This document shows, one piece after another, positions 16,292 through 25,846 of a DNA stretch of 64,000 nt. The translations under genes were made by a program, and so were the position numbers. Position 1 is the first letter of the stretch, and every line of letters begins with the position of its first letter. Source of the stretch: VRUE01 sp963817945 (GTDB lineage Bacteria > Actinomycetota > Thermoleophilia > Solirubrobacterales > 70-9); NCBI GenBank assembly GCA_963817945.1, contig CAWFQH010000004.1:62001-126000 (forward strand), written 5' to 3'. The notes under the pieces were generated by a model. That model saw nothing but the letters and a program-made list of their open reading frames with translations, was not told the DNA's origin and ran no database searches.

Positions 16292-17272
16292 ATGGCCGAG
16301 GAGATCGGATCTCTCTACCTGATCGCCGGAACCGACCAGGCGAAGATCGAAGCGACCCGGACGAGGCTGCGGGCGCGGGCCGAGGGCGACGGCGGTGCGG
16401 CAGCACTGCAGGTGTTCGAGCCCGACGAGGGGCGCGGTGCACCCGATCACGAGGCTTTGCTGGGCGCAATCCCGGCGATGTCGCTGACCGAGTCCCGGCG
16501 TTACCTGCTCGCGGACGGCGTCGAGCGCTGGCGGGAGCGGCAGCTGGAGGCCGTGGTGGCTGCCATCGCTGAGCTTCCTCCCGACCTCAGCGTCGTCCTC
16601 ATCTCCAGGGCAAAGGCGCCGGCCAAGCTCGCTCGCGCGGTCAAGTCCGCCGGCGGAGAGGTGCACGAATTCGAAACGCCGAAGCCGCGGGATATGCCGA
16701 GGCTGCTGGCCGGGGAGGCGCAGCGCCTCGGTTTCGCCCTCGAGCCTGCAGCGGCCCGCCTCCTGGTCGAGCGGATGGGCGCGAATCCCCTCCGCCTGCA
16801 GCGCGAGCTGGAGCGCCTCGCGCTCTGGGCCGGCGAGAACGGTTCGGTCTCCGCGACGGACCTCGAGGCGATGATCGCCGACACCTCCGAAGCGGCGGTC
16901 TGGGCGCTCTCCGACGCCCTGCTCGAACGCGACTCCGCCAAGGCGCTGCGGATCGGCGAGCGGCTGATCTCACAGGGCGAGAACGTCACCGGCTTGATCT
17001 ACGGACTCGCCTCGAGGCTGCGCAGCGCCTGCGTAGCAGCGGCCCAGCTGGAGGAGGGGGTGGCGCCGAAGCAGGTCGAGTCCAGCCTGAAGATGCATCC
17101 CTACGCGGCGAAGCAGCTGGTCGGGCGCCTGCAGGGCGTCGGCGTCGAAGACCTTCGGGATGCGACGATCGCACTCGCCGACCTCGAGGTCTGGTGCCGC
17201 GGCGGGGCCGACTACGGCGACGAGCTGGCGCTGACGTTGGCGCTGAGGAAGGCCGCGGGCGTCGCGGCCTGA
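16292..17272 (+). CDS. holA: DNA polymerase III delta subunit
   Basis: The 326-residue protein is the clamp-loader subunit that opens the beta ring. It follows the HolA layout: an N-terminal AAA-like domain without Walker A (LYLIAGTDQAKIEATRTRLR), the SLTESRRYLLADGVERW region, then LLVERMGANPLRLQRELERLALWAG and the C-terminal collar domain (YAAKQLVGRLQGVGVEDLRDA...LADLEVWCRGG). The neighbours comEA-comEC-holA-rpsT are a common bacterial order. The start is supported by the TAGACT box. Confidence 0.93.
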   Translation: MAEEIGSLYLIAGTDQAKIEATRTRLRARAEGDGGAAALQVFEPDEGRGAPDHEALLGAIPAMSLTESRRYLLADGVERWRERQLEAVVAAIAELPPDLSVVLISRAKAPAKLARAVKSAGGEVHEFETPKPRDMPRLLAGEAQRLGFALEPAAARLLVERMGANPLRLQRELERLALWAGENGSVSATDLEAMIADTSEAAVWALSDALLERDSAKALRIGERLISQGENVTGLIYGLASRLRSACVAAAQLEEGVAPKQVESSLKMHPYAAKQLVGRLQGVGVEDLRDATIALADLEVWCRGGADYGDELALTLALRKAAGVAA

Positions 17273-17273
17273 G

Positions 17274-17540
17274 CTACTTCGACGCCGCGGAGGCGACTCT
17301 GGCCGCCCTGGACTTCTTGCGCGCGCCGGTGTTCTTGTGCAGGGCGCCCTTCTGGACCGCCTTGTCGATCTTCGAGACGAGGGCCTTGTGCTCGGCCTCG
17401 ACCGTGGAGGGGTCGCCGCCCTCCACGGCGCTCTCCAGCCGCCGGAAGTAAGTCTTCACGGTGCTGGTGAGCAGCCGGTTCTCGGTCCGCTCGCGCTCGC
17501 TGCGCAGTATCCGCTTCTTCTGTGAGGCTATGTTGGCCAT
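17274..17540 (-). CDS. rpsT: 30S ribosomal protein S20
   Basis: The 88-residue basic protein reads MANIASQKKRILRSERERTE, with the S20 core LLTSTVKTYFRRLE and the ending HKNTGARKKSRAARV. S20 binds 16S rRNA early in 30S assembly. It is convergent with holA (one base apart) and divergent from murJ. A TATAGT box lies 14 bases before its ATG, leaving a short leader. Confidence 0.97.
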   Translation of the reverse strand: MANIASQKKRILRSERERTENRLLTSTVKTYFRRLESAVEGGDPSTVEAEHKALVSKIDKAVQKGALHKNTGARKKSRAARVASAASK

Positions 17541-17554
17541 GTTTCGGGCGGCCG

Positions 17555-17560
17555 ACTATA
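17555..17560 (-). promoter_or_regulatory. Putative -10 box of rpsT
   Basis: TATAGT on the minus strand (ACTATA on plus) lies 14 bases before the rpsT ATG, in the rpsT-murJ divergent gap. Confidence 0.5.
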
Positions 17561-17564
17561 CCGA

Positions 17565-19157
17565 GTGAGATCGAGCTTGGAGACCCCCGAGGCGCCGCAG
17601 GAGCCGGCCCAGCAGGGCCGGCTCGCTCGCTCGACTGCTTTCTTCTCGATTGCCACCGCCGCCTCGCGGGTCGCCGGTCTCGGTCGCGAGATCGTCGCCG
17701 CCGGCTACTACGGCGTGAGCGGGCCGATGTCGGCGTTCACGGTCGCCTTCCAGGTCCCCAACCTCGTCCGCGCCCTGTTTGCCGACGCCGCGCTGCAGCC
17801 TGCCTTCGTGCCGATCTTTACCGAGCAGCTGGAGAAGAAGAACTACCGCGAGGCCTTCCGACTGGCTTCGACTCTGCTGCTGCTGGTCACCCTCGTGCTC
17901 GGCGCGATCACGGCACTCTTCGTGCTTGCGGCGCCGCTGCTGATGCCGCTCGTCGCGCCGGGGTTCGAGGGAGCGCTCCTCGACCTCACGGTGACGCTCT
18001 CCCAGGTTCTCTTCCCGATCCTCGTCCTGCTCGGGATCAGCGGCATCGTCGTCGGCGTCCTCAACAGCTACGACCGTTTCGGCGCCTTCGCGATCGCGCC
18101 GCTGTTCTGGAACCTGACGATCATCCTGCTGCTGGTCGTGCTGGCACCAATGTTCGAGGGCCAGGACCGAATCTACGCCTACGCAATCGGCATCCTCGCC
18201 GGCACCCTGGTGCAGCTGCTGATTCCCGTCTTCGACCTCCGCAACACGCCCTTCAAATTCAGTTGGAGCTTCGATTGGCGCAATCGCGACGTGCGACGGG
18301 TGCTGCTGCTGATGCTGCCGGTGACGATCAGCCTCGGCCTGATCAACTTCAACCTGATCGTCAACAGCTTCTTCGGCACCCTGGTCAGCGAACAGGCGCC
18401 GGCGGCAATCGACAAGGCCTTTCGGATCTACCAGCTGCCGCAAGGGATCTTCTCGGTGGCGATTGCGACTGTCCTCTTCCCGACCCTGGCCCGCTTCGCC
18501 ACCCGCGGCGACCACGACAGCCTGCGGGCGACGATGGCCAACGGGATGCGGCAAATCCTCTTCGTCCTGCTGCCCGCCACCGCCGCCGTCCTGGTCCTCT
18601 CCGAGCCGATGATCCGCCTCGTCTACGAGCGCGGCGAGTTCACGTCCGAGGATACGACGCTCGTCGCGACCGCCCTTTTTTGGTTCGCCTTCTCGCTGCC
18701 GACCAACGGCCTCTTTTTGCTCCTCACCCGCACCTTCTTCAGCCTGCAGCGGCCCTGGATTCCGACCACGATCGCCGCCGCGAACCTCGCGATCACCGCC
18801 CTTGCCGCCCTCGGGCTCTACCACCTCGGCGTCGGCGGCATCGTCGCCGCCACCGCAATCGCCACCGCCGTAACCGTCCTCGCCCAGTGCGCGATCCTGC
18901 GCCGTCTGCTCGGCGGCCTCGAACTCGGCCGTCTCACCGACGCCGGATTGCGCATTGCCCTCGCCTCAGCGGCGCTGGCAGCCGTCAGCTTTGGCGTGTG
19001 GGACCTCCTCGACGATGCCCTCGGCCGCGGCCTAGGGGGCCAGATCGTCTCGTTGGGCATCGCCCTCGCCCTCGGTGGCCTCACCTACCTGGGGGTCGCC
19101 CGCATGCTCCGCATCGAAGAGCTGGACCAGGTCGTGCGCCTCGTCCGCCGCGCTTAG
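17565..19157 (+). CDS. murJ: Lipid II flippase MurJ
   Basis: The 530-residue MviN/MurJ protein has about 14 transmembrane segments. Typical blocks are ARSTAFFSIATAASRVAGLGREIVAA, VPNLVRALFADAALQPAFVPIF and LVYERGEFTSEDT. It moves lipid-linked peptidoglycan precursor across the membrane. The start is GTG 17565; a 10-bp perfect hairpin (17601-17624) lies in codons 13-20. The last codon runs straight into the next gene (ATG 19158), so the two are probably co-translated. Confidence 0.93.
   Translation: MRSSLETPEAPQEPAQQGRLARSTAFFSIATAASRVAGLGREIVAAGYYGVSGPMSAFTVAFQVPNLVRALFADAALQPAFVPIFTEQLEKKNYREAFRLASTLLLLVTLVLGAITALFVLAAPLLMPLVAPGFEGALLDLTVTLSQVLFPILVLLGISGIVVGVLNSYDRFGAFAIAPLFWNLTIILLLVVLAPMFEGQDRIYAYAIGILAGTLVQLLIPVFDLRNTPFKFSWSFDWRNRDVRRVLLLMLPVTISLGLINFNLIVNSFFGTLVSEQAPAAIDKAFRIYQLPQGIFSVAIATVLFPTLARFATRGDHDSLRATMANGMRQILFVLLPATAAVLVLSEPMIRLVYERGEFTSEDTTLVATALFWFAFSLPTNGLFLLLTRTFFSLQRPWIPTTIAAANLAITALAALGLYHLGVGGIVAATAIATAVTVLAQCAILRRLLGGLELGRLTDAGLRIALASAALAAVSFGVWDLLDDALGRGLGGQIVSLGIALALGGLTYLGVARMLRIEELDQVVRLVRRA
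17601..17624. repeat. Small perfect hairpin in the murJ 5' coding region
   Basis: GAGCCGGCCC 17601-17610 and GGGCCGGCTC 17615-17624 are perfect inverted copies around AGCA. It lies within codons 13-20 of murJ, where an RNA hairpin could slow early translation. It may be a codon coincidence. Confidence 0.35.
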
Positions 19158-21197
19158 ATGCTCGACCTGACGCACTACCTGCTGGGCGTCGTCCAGATCC
19201 TCGCCTTGGCTGGTTTCGCGACCCTGGGCGCATCGGCGCTTCGGGGACGGTTGCTGCCTGATTTCCAGGGGGCGCCCGCTCACCTCGCGACGGCCGTGCT
19301 GGCTCTCGCTCTGCTGCTCTGGTCGTCCGAGCTTCTCGGCACCTTCGGTCAGCTCACGGCGGCGGGCCTCCCGATCCTGATGGCGGCCGTGGGGGTCGGC
19401 ACTTGGACGCTCCTCCGGCGGGTGGCGCGGAGTGAGGGGGGTCGAGGACGCCCCCGCCCGCAGCGCCCCCCTCACTCCGCGACAGGACCCGCCGGCCGGC
19501 GCTCCATGGTCCTCACTGCCACTGCGCTTCTGATCGCAGCCCTCGCGGTGGTCAAGTTCGCCGCGGAGGTCAAGCTGAAGCTCGGGACCGGGATGACCGG
19601 GTTCGACAGCACCTGGTACCACGGGCCGTTCGCGACTGGCTTCTTCCAGAGCGGAAATACCTGGGATTTGCATTTCATCGCGCCTCAGTTCCTGGCCTGG
19701 TTCTACCCGGCCAATTCGGAGCTGTTCCACGCCGTCGGCATGCTCAGCTTCGATCGGGATCTGCTGTCGCCGCTGCTGAACCTCGGCTGGTTCGTGGGCT
19801 GTCTAGTGGCCTGCTGGTGCATCGGCCGGCCTAACGGAGTCGCTCCCTGGTCGCTTGCGCTTGGCGCCGTCGCGCTGAGCGTTCCCGCTTTCGCGGACCA
19901 GGCAGGGGAGGCGCGGAACGACATCGTCGGCACCTTCTTCCTGCTTGCCGCCGTCGCGATCGCGCTCAACGCGCGGTCGCTGGTAACTCGCGATCCCTCC
20001 GTTCGCACTTATGCCCCCATACCGGGAAAAAGTGCGAACGCGCTGATCGTCGTGGGTCTCGTCGCCGGGCTTGCGGCCGGGACCAAGCTCAACTTCCTCC
20101 TGCCGGCTGCGGTTCTCGTGGTCGGGCTCGCGCTTGTCTCGCCGCCGGGTCAGCGCTGGCGTTCGCTCGCTGTCGGTGGGCTTGCCGCCCTCGCCGGGGG
20201 CGGCTACTGGTACCTGCGGAATCTTGCTCACAGCGACAACCCGTTGCCCTGGTTCGACCGGGTGGGCCCCCTCTCGCTGCCGGCCCCCGATCAGGCGCTG
20301 GGCGGCCGCGAAAGCCACAGCGTCTTCGGCTACCTCTTCGACGGCGACGTCTGGTCTGACTGGTTCCTGCCGGGCCTCCACGACGGCCTCTGGACCGTAT
20401 GGCCGGTTCTGCTGGCGCTGGCCTTCGGCGGTCTCATGCTCTGCGCCGGGCGTCGGTCAGACCCGGTGCTGCGCATCGCAGCCTTTGCCGGTCTGGCCGC
20501 GGCACTCGCCTGGCTCCTCGCGCCCACGTCCGCTTCGGGGCCGGAGGGGGTCCCGCGCGGTTTCGAGTCCGGCCTCCGCTATCTCGCCCCGGCGCTCGTA
20601 CTGGGCTTGGCGCTGCTGCCGACCGCGCTGCATACCCGCCTTCGAGGGACCGGCGCGGGGCATCCCCCGAACGGGCGGATACTCAAAGTGCCGCGCTCAT
20701 TAGCGCGGCACTTGTCCGGGCGGGGGATGCCCCGCGTCGGTCTCGCCGCGCTGGTTGTGCTTGTCGCCGCGATCGGTTATCCAGTCCAGCGCCACTACCT
20801 GGAGAACCGCTACGCGAACCCCACCTTCGCCGCCCCCGGCCTCAACGCCGCCTTCGCGTGGTCCGGCGACGTGGCGAACAGCCGCATCGCCACCACCAGC
20901 ACCCGCCAGTACCCCCTCTTCGGCACCGACCTCTCCAATCACGTCTATTACATCGGCGCCGAGCAGCCCCACGGCGGCTTCACCGCCCCGACGTCCTGCC
21001 CCCAATGGCGCCGCCTCCTCAACGAGGGTGACTACGACTACGTCATAACCAGCCGCGACCGCATCGAACCCGGCAAGCCCCCGTACCCACCAACCGCCCA
21101 CTGGACCGAAGCCCCCGGAGTAGAGGTTGTCCTGCGCACCCCTCCCACCGTCGTCCTGAAGCTGAAGGACAGGCTCGATCCATCTGGGTGTAGATAG
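19158..21197 (+). CDS. Multi-span membrane protein, GT-C glycosyltransferase-like
   Basis: The 679-residue protein has roughly 12 transmembrane segments and a C-terminal soluble end (SRIATTSTRQYPLFGTDLSN onwards). The first outer loop holds GFDSTWYHGPFATGFFQSG with an acidic-aromatic motif, and ANSELFHAVGML and TKLNFLLPA resemble the membrane mannosyl/arabinosyltransferase class (PMT/GT39-like); this is inference. The gene carries three hairpin repeats, all in frame: A1 (codons about 87-112), G1 (about 281-294) and C1 (about 499-527), each between hydrophobic segments. Without those inserts it would be near 610 residues. It directly follows murJ, fitting a wall or surface-polymer role. Confidence 0.6.
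   Translation: MLDLTHYLLGVVQILALAGFATLGASALRGRLLPDFQGAPAHLATAVLALALLLWSSELLGTFGQLTAAGLPILMAAVGVGTWTLLRRVARSEGGRGRPRPQRPPHSATGPAGRRSMVLTATALLIAALAVVKFAAEVKLKLGTGMTGFDSTWYHGPFATGFFQSGNTWDLHFIAPQFLAWFYPANSELFHAVGMLSFDRDLLSPLLNLGWFVGCLVACWCIGRPNGVAPWSLALGAVALSVPAFADQAGEARNDIVGTFFLLAAVAIALNARSLVTRDPSVRTYAPIPGKSANALIVVGLVAGLAAGTKLNFLLPAAVLVVGLALVSPPGQRWRSLAVGGLAALAGGGYWYLRNLAHSDNPLPWFDRVGPLSLPAPDQALGGRESHSVFGYLFDGDVWSDWFLPGLHDGLWTVWPVLLALAFGGLMLCAGRRSDPVLRIAAFAGLAAALAWLLAPTSASGPEGVPRGFESGLRYLAPALVLGLALLPTALHTRLRGTGAGHPPNGRILKVPRSLARHLSGRGMPRVGLAALVVLVAAIGYPVQRHYLENRYANPTFAAPGLNAAFAWSGDVANSRIATTSTRQYPLFGTDLSNHVYYIGAEQPHGGFTAPTSCPQWRRLLNEGDYDYVITSRDRIEPGKPPYPPTAHWTEAPGVEVVLRTPPTVVLKLKDRLDPSGCR
19417..19493. 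repeat. Hairpin element A1 (inside membrane-protein gene)
   Basis: Conserved outer ends GGCGGGTGGC and GACAGGACCCGCC enclose a perfect 15-bp site-specific stem (19427-19441 with 19466-19480) and a loop holding CGAGGACG then GCCCGCAG. It stays in frame, encoding SEGGRGRPRPQRPPHSATGP. Confidence 0.85.
20000..20040. repeat. Hairpin element G1 (inside membrane-protein gene)
   Basis: CGTTCGCACTT 20000-20010 pairs perfectly with 20030-20040. The 19-base loop read on the minus strand (TTTCCCGGTATGGGGGCAT) resembles the loop of G2 at 46676-46692. Confidence 0.55.
20654..20736. repeat. Hairpin element C1 (inside membrane-protein gene)
   Basis: A perfect 15-bp outer stem (20654-20668 with 20722-20736) encloses a 53-base core starting GAACGGGCGGATACTCA, with an inner 12-bp stem AAGTGCCGCGCT (20686-20697) and AGCGCGGCACTT (20702-20713), ending GTCCGGGC. 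The core is 50/53 identical to that of C2. It is in frame. Confidence 0.85.
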
Positions 21198-21207
21198 AGG
21201 CGCTCCT

Positions 21208-21288
21208 CGCGCGGGTGGCGCCGGATGAGGGGGGCCGAGGACGCCCTCGCCCGCAGCGTCCCCCTCATCCGGCGACAGGACCCGCGCG
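21208..21288. repeat. Hairpin element A2 (before lepA)
   Basis: Outer CGCGCGGGT (21208-21216) pairs with 21280-21288; the site-specific stem is 14 bp (21220-21233 with 21260-21273). The loop again holds CGAGGACG then CCCGCAG, and GACAGGACCC follows the right arm as in A1. It ends 26 bases before the lepA ATG. Confidence 0.85.
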
Positions 21289-21314
21289 CCGGAACGCCAT
21301 ACTCCGCCTCCCAA

Positions 21315-23108
<1,794 letters not shown>

Positions 23109-23115
23109 GAGTCGG

Positions 23116-23196
23116 CGGGCGGGTCCTGGCATGGGGATGGGGTGCTCGTCCTCGGTGAACTGCGGGCAAGCACCCCATCCCCATGCCACCCGCCCG
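23116..23196. repeat. Hairpin element A3 (lepA-hadA gap)
   Basis: Outer CGGGCGGGT (23116-23124) pairs with 23188-23196; a perfect 19-bp site-specific stem (23128-23146 with 23169-23187, GGCATGGGGATGGGGTGCT) encloses a 22-base loop with CGTCCTCG then CTGCGGGC. GGGTCCTG and GCCACCC edges match A4 and A5. Confidence 0.88.
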
Positions 23197-23238
23197 AGAC
23201 GCCTCACCGATCTCACGACCGACATTCGTAAGCGTCAA

Positions 23239-23244
23239 TAGACT
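23239..23244 (+). promoter_or_regulatory. Putative -10 box of the hadA-like gene
   Basis: TAGACT lies 8 bases before ATG 23253. Confidence 0.45.
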
Positions 23245-23252
23245 GCCGCGCC

Positions 23253-23693
23253 ATGGCGATCAAGACTGAGGCTATTGGCAAGGAATGGCCCGCCACCACG
23301 TACGAGGTGGGCAGGGAGAAGATCCGCGAGTACGCGACGGTGGTCGGGCTCGACAACCCGGTTCACTTCGACCGCGAGGCTGCGCAGGCAGCCGGTTACC
23401 GCGATGTCGTCGCGCCGCCGATGTTCGCGGTCGTCTACAGCTCACCCGCAGTCGGGCCCGCGATGTTCGACGACGAGGTGGGGATGAACTTCGCGGCGAT
23501 GGTGCACGGCGGGCAGGAGTTCGAGTGGGGCGAGCCGGCCTGTTCGGGAGACGAGATCACCACCACCGCCAAGTGCTTGGACATCGCCGAGAAGGACGGC
23601 AAGGGCTTCTACGTCTTCGAGACGAACTCGCTCAACCAAAATGGCGACCAAGTTGCGCGCGGAACCTGGACGCTGATCGTGAGGGGGGTCTGA
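23253..23693 (+). CDS. HadA/FAS1_DH-like MaoC-fold dehydratase subunit
   Basis: The 146-residue hotdog-fold protein resembles the N-terminal MaoC/FAS1_DH region and mycobacterial HadA (YEVGREKIREYATVVGLDNPVHFD; VVAPPMFAVVY; HGGQEFEWGEP). HadA-type subunits stabilise the acyl chain and pair with a catalytic partner; the partner gene follows one base after the stop. Together they would dehydrate (3R)-hydroxyacyl-ACP in type II fatty acid synthesis. Assignment rests on order and motifs. The gene starts behind a TAGACT box and follows hairpin A3. Confidence 0.8.
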   Translation: MAIKTEAIGKEWPATTYEVGREKIREYATVVGLDNPVHFDREAAQAAGYRDVVAPPMFAVVYSSPAVGPAMFDDEVGMNFAAMVHGGQEFEWGEPACSGDEITTTAKCLDIAEKDGKGFYVFETNSLNQNGDQVARGTWTLIVRGV

Positions 23694-23694
23694 G

Positions 23695-24087
23695 ATGGCG
23701 GAGATGAATACCGGCGAGTCGATTCCGGAGTTGAAGGTCACCCCCGACAAGTACCTGCCGCACCGCTACGCGGGCGCCTCCGGCGACTTCAACCCGATCC
23801 ACATCGACCCGGAGTTCGCCAAGGCGGTGGGCCTGCCGAACACGATTCTTCATGGCCTCTACATGATGGGCCTCGTGGCCCGTTCGGCGACCGAAGCGGC
23901 GGGCGGCGATCCGCGATCGCTGAAGCGCCTCTCGGTCCAGTTTCGCGGCATGGGCGCCCCGGAGACCGAGGTCGTCGTCAGCGGCACGGTCAAGGCTCTC
24001 GAGGACGGCAGGGCGACGATCGACGTCGTCGCCGCCCAGGGCGACAACCAGACGATCCGCAACGCCCAGGCCGAAGTCGAGCTGTAG
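23695..24087 (+). CDS. HadB-like (R)-specific hydroxyacyl dehydratase
   Basis: The 130-residue MaoC protein carries the catalytic hydratase motif: YAGASGDFNPIHIDPEFAKAVG with the Asp/His pair in GDFNPIH, then LPNTILHGLYMMG. It is the active half of a HadA-HadB pair with the preceding gene (GTCTGAGATGG junction, ribosome binding region inside the first gene). Substrate chain length cannot be read from the sequence. The pair is separate from other fatty-acid genes here. Confidence 0.82.
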   Translation: MAEMNTGESIPELKVTPDKYLPHRYAGASGDFNPIHIDPEFAKAVGLPNTILHGLYMMGLVARSATEAAGGDPRSLKRLSVQFRGMGAPETEVVVSGTVKALEDGRATIDVVAAQGDNQTIRNAQAEVEL

Positions 24088-24132
24088 AGCGCCGGCGGGC
24101 GGTCCTCTCTCGGCGCCGCAACCGCTGACTTC

Positions 24133-24138
24133 TAGACT
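24133..24138 (+). promoter_or_regulatory. Putative -10 box of hrcA
   Basis: TAGACT lies 6 bases before GTG 24145. I find no CIRCE element next to it. Confidence 0.4.
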
Positions 24139-24144
24139 CTGCGT

Positions 24145-25166
24145 GTGCTTTCGCAGCGACAAGAGCTGATCCTCAGGCTCGTCGTCGACGCGTACCTCGC
24201 GTCCGGCAAGCCCGTCGCCTCGAAGCCGATCGCCGAGCGGCGCGAGGTCGAGTGCGGGCCTTCGACGGTGCGGGCGGAGCTGGCGGGGTTGGAGGCGGCC
24301 GGGTACCTGACCCATCCACATACCTCGGCGGGGCGGGTGCCGACCGAGGTTGGCTACCGCTACTACGTCGACCGCCTGATCGAGTCGGGCGTGCCGGCGC
24401 AGACAGCGGTGGAGCTGGAGCTGTCGCGGCTGCGGCGCGAGATCGACGAGGCGATGCGGGAGACGACGACCGCCCTGGCCCAGGTCACCGATCTGATGGC
24501 TCTCGCCACGGCACCGCCTCTTGCCTCGGCCACTATCCACCGCGTCGAGGTGCTGCTGCTGCAGCCGACCAGGGTGATGGTCGATTGCGATCGCCTCCAG
24601 CGGGGCGATCGCCAAGCGTGTCTTCGATTTCGAGGAGCCAGTCGACCCCGGACTGGTCGAGTGGGCCTCGAGTTACCTCAACGAGTCGCTGGCGGGAATG
24701 GGTGTGGGGGCACGGATGATCGCCAACCGCCTCGCCGACCCCGAGTTGGGCCCGGCTGAGTCCCGTTTCGTCGCCGCACTCGAAACCGGCCTTCACCGAT
24801 CTCGAGCAGGAGGCCGGCGAGACCCTCTATATGGAGGGCGCCTCGCGGCTGCTCTCCGAAGCCCACTACGACGACTTGCCGCGGGCGGACCGGCTGATGA
24901 CCGCCCTCGAGCGCCGCGCCAGCGTGCTCGGCATGCTGCGTTCGGCCTTGGAGGAGCGCTCGGTCTTCCTCTGGATCGGCGGCGAGAACCCGCAGCCGGA
25001 GCTGCGCTCGGTCAGCGTCGTCGGTGCCAACTACGGCCTCGCCCATCGCAACCTCGGTTCGGTAGGGGTGGTCGGCCCGCTGCGGATGGACTACGCAACG
25101 GCGATCGCCTCCGTTCGCGCTGCCGCCCGCGAGCTGTCGCGCTACTGCGAGTCGGTCTACGGCTGA
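24145..25166 (+). pseudogene. hrcA: Heat-shock repressor HrcA with two frame breaks
   Basis: HrcA normally binds CIRCE operators and represses dnaK/groE-type operons. Frame 1 gives the winged helix and linker (LSQRQELILRLVVDAYLASG; STVRAELAGLEAAGYLTHPH; GRVPTEVGYRYYVD) up to VMV at 24582. An extra base near 24583 moves it to frame 2 (IASSGAIAKRVFDFEEPVD ... MIANRLADPELGPAESRFVAALE), and an extra A near 24764-24767 moves it to frame 3 (FTDLEQEAGETLYMEGASRLL ... SRYCESVYG, stop 25164-25166). All family blocks are present in order, so decay is recent or the breaks are sequence errors. dnaJ follows after 14 bases. Confidence 0.8.
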
Positions 25167-25180
25167 CCGAGCCTGACGAA

Positions 25181-25846
25181 ATGCCGGCCGACTACTACGA
25201 GACCCTCGGCGTCGAGCGCGACGCCTCCCCAACCGAGGTGAAGCGAGCCTTCCGCCGCCTCGCACGCGAGCTGCATCCCGACGTCAACGACCACGACCCA
25301 GAGGCAGAGGAGAAGTTCAAGGCCGCCGCGGAAGCCTACGAGGTGCTCTCCGACCCGGAGCGTCGCCGCACCTACGACGCCTACGGGCACGAGGGTCTGC
25401 GCGGCGGCGGCTTCCCGGCAGGCGCCGGCTTCGGCTCGGTCGACGAGATCTTCCAAGCTTTCTTCGGCGCCGGCTTCGGGTTCGAGGTCCGGCGTGGGCC
25501 GATGCGGGGCCAGGACCTCATCCACAGGGTCGCGATCTCGGCAGTTGACGCGATGCTGGGGGTGAAGGTGAGGATCCCGAGCCACGAGGGTGAGCGGGAG
25601 ATCGAGCTGCCGGCGGGGACGCAGGACGGCGCCCAGTACGCGCTCCGCGGTCACGGCATGCCGGGGGCCAACGGCGGCCCGACCGGCGACCTGGTGATAG
25701 CGGTGCAAGTGATTGTCCCGACCGACCTCAGCGAGGAGCAGCGAGAGCTCGCCGCAAAGCTAGGGGAGAGCCTCGGGCCCGAGAACCTGCGCTCGACCCA
25801 CGGCCAGGACAGCTTCTTCTCGCGGGTTCGCCGCGCGTTCGGTTGA
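25181..25846 (+). CDS. DnaJ-like co-chaperone lacking the zinc region
   Basis: The 221-residue protein has a full J domain (residues 3-66, HPD at 32-34), a Gly/Phe-rich stretch (GHEGLRGGGFPAGAGFGSVDEIFQAFFGAGFGF), then only one C-terminal substrate-binding domain (VAISAVDAMLGVKVRIPSHEGEREIELPAGTQDG, read from VAISAVDAMLGVKVR; LRGHGMPG; VPTDLSEEQREL). The four CxxCxGxG repeats and the first C-terminal domain are absent, against about 375 residues in full DnaJ. The frame is open and follows hrcA, so it seems a real short form. It can be expected to stimulate DnaK but with altered client binding. Confidence 0.8.
   Translation: MPADYYETLGVERDASPTEVKRAFRRLARELHPDVNDHDPEAEEKFKAAAEAYEVLSDPERRRTYDAYGHEGLRGGGFPAGAGFGSVDEIFQAFFGAGFGFEVRRGPMRGQDLIHRVAISAVDAMLGVKVRIPSHEGEREIELPAGTQDGAQYALRGHGMPGANGGPTGDLVIAVQVIVPTDLSEEQRELAAKLGESLGPENLRSTHGQDSFFSRVRRAFG

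Noticed and set aside
24087..24160. A CIRCE operator upstream of hrcA
   Set aside because: No TTAGCACTC-N9-GAGTGCTAA-like repeat is visible.
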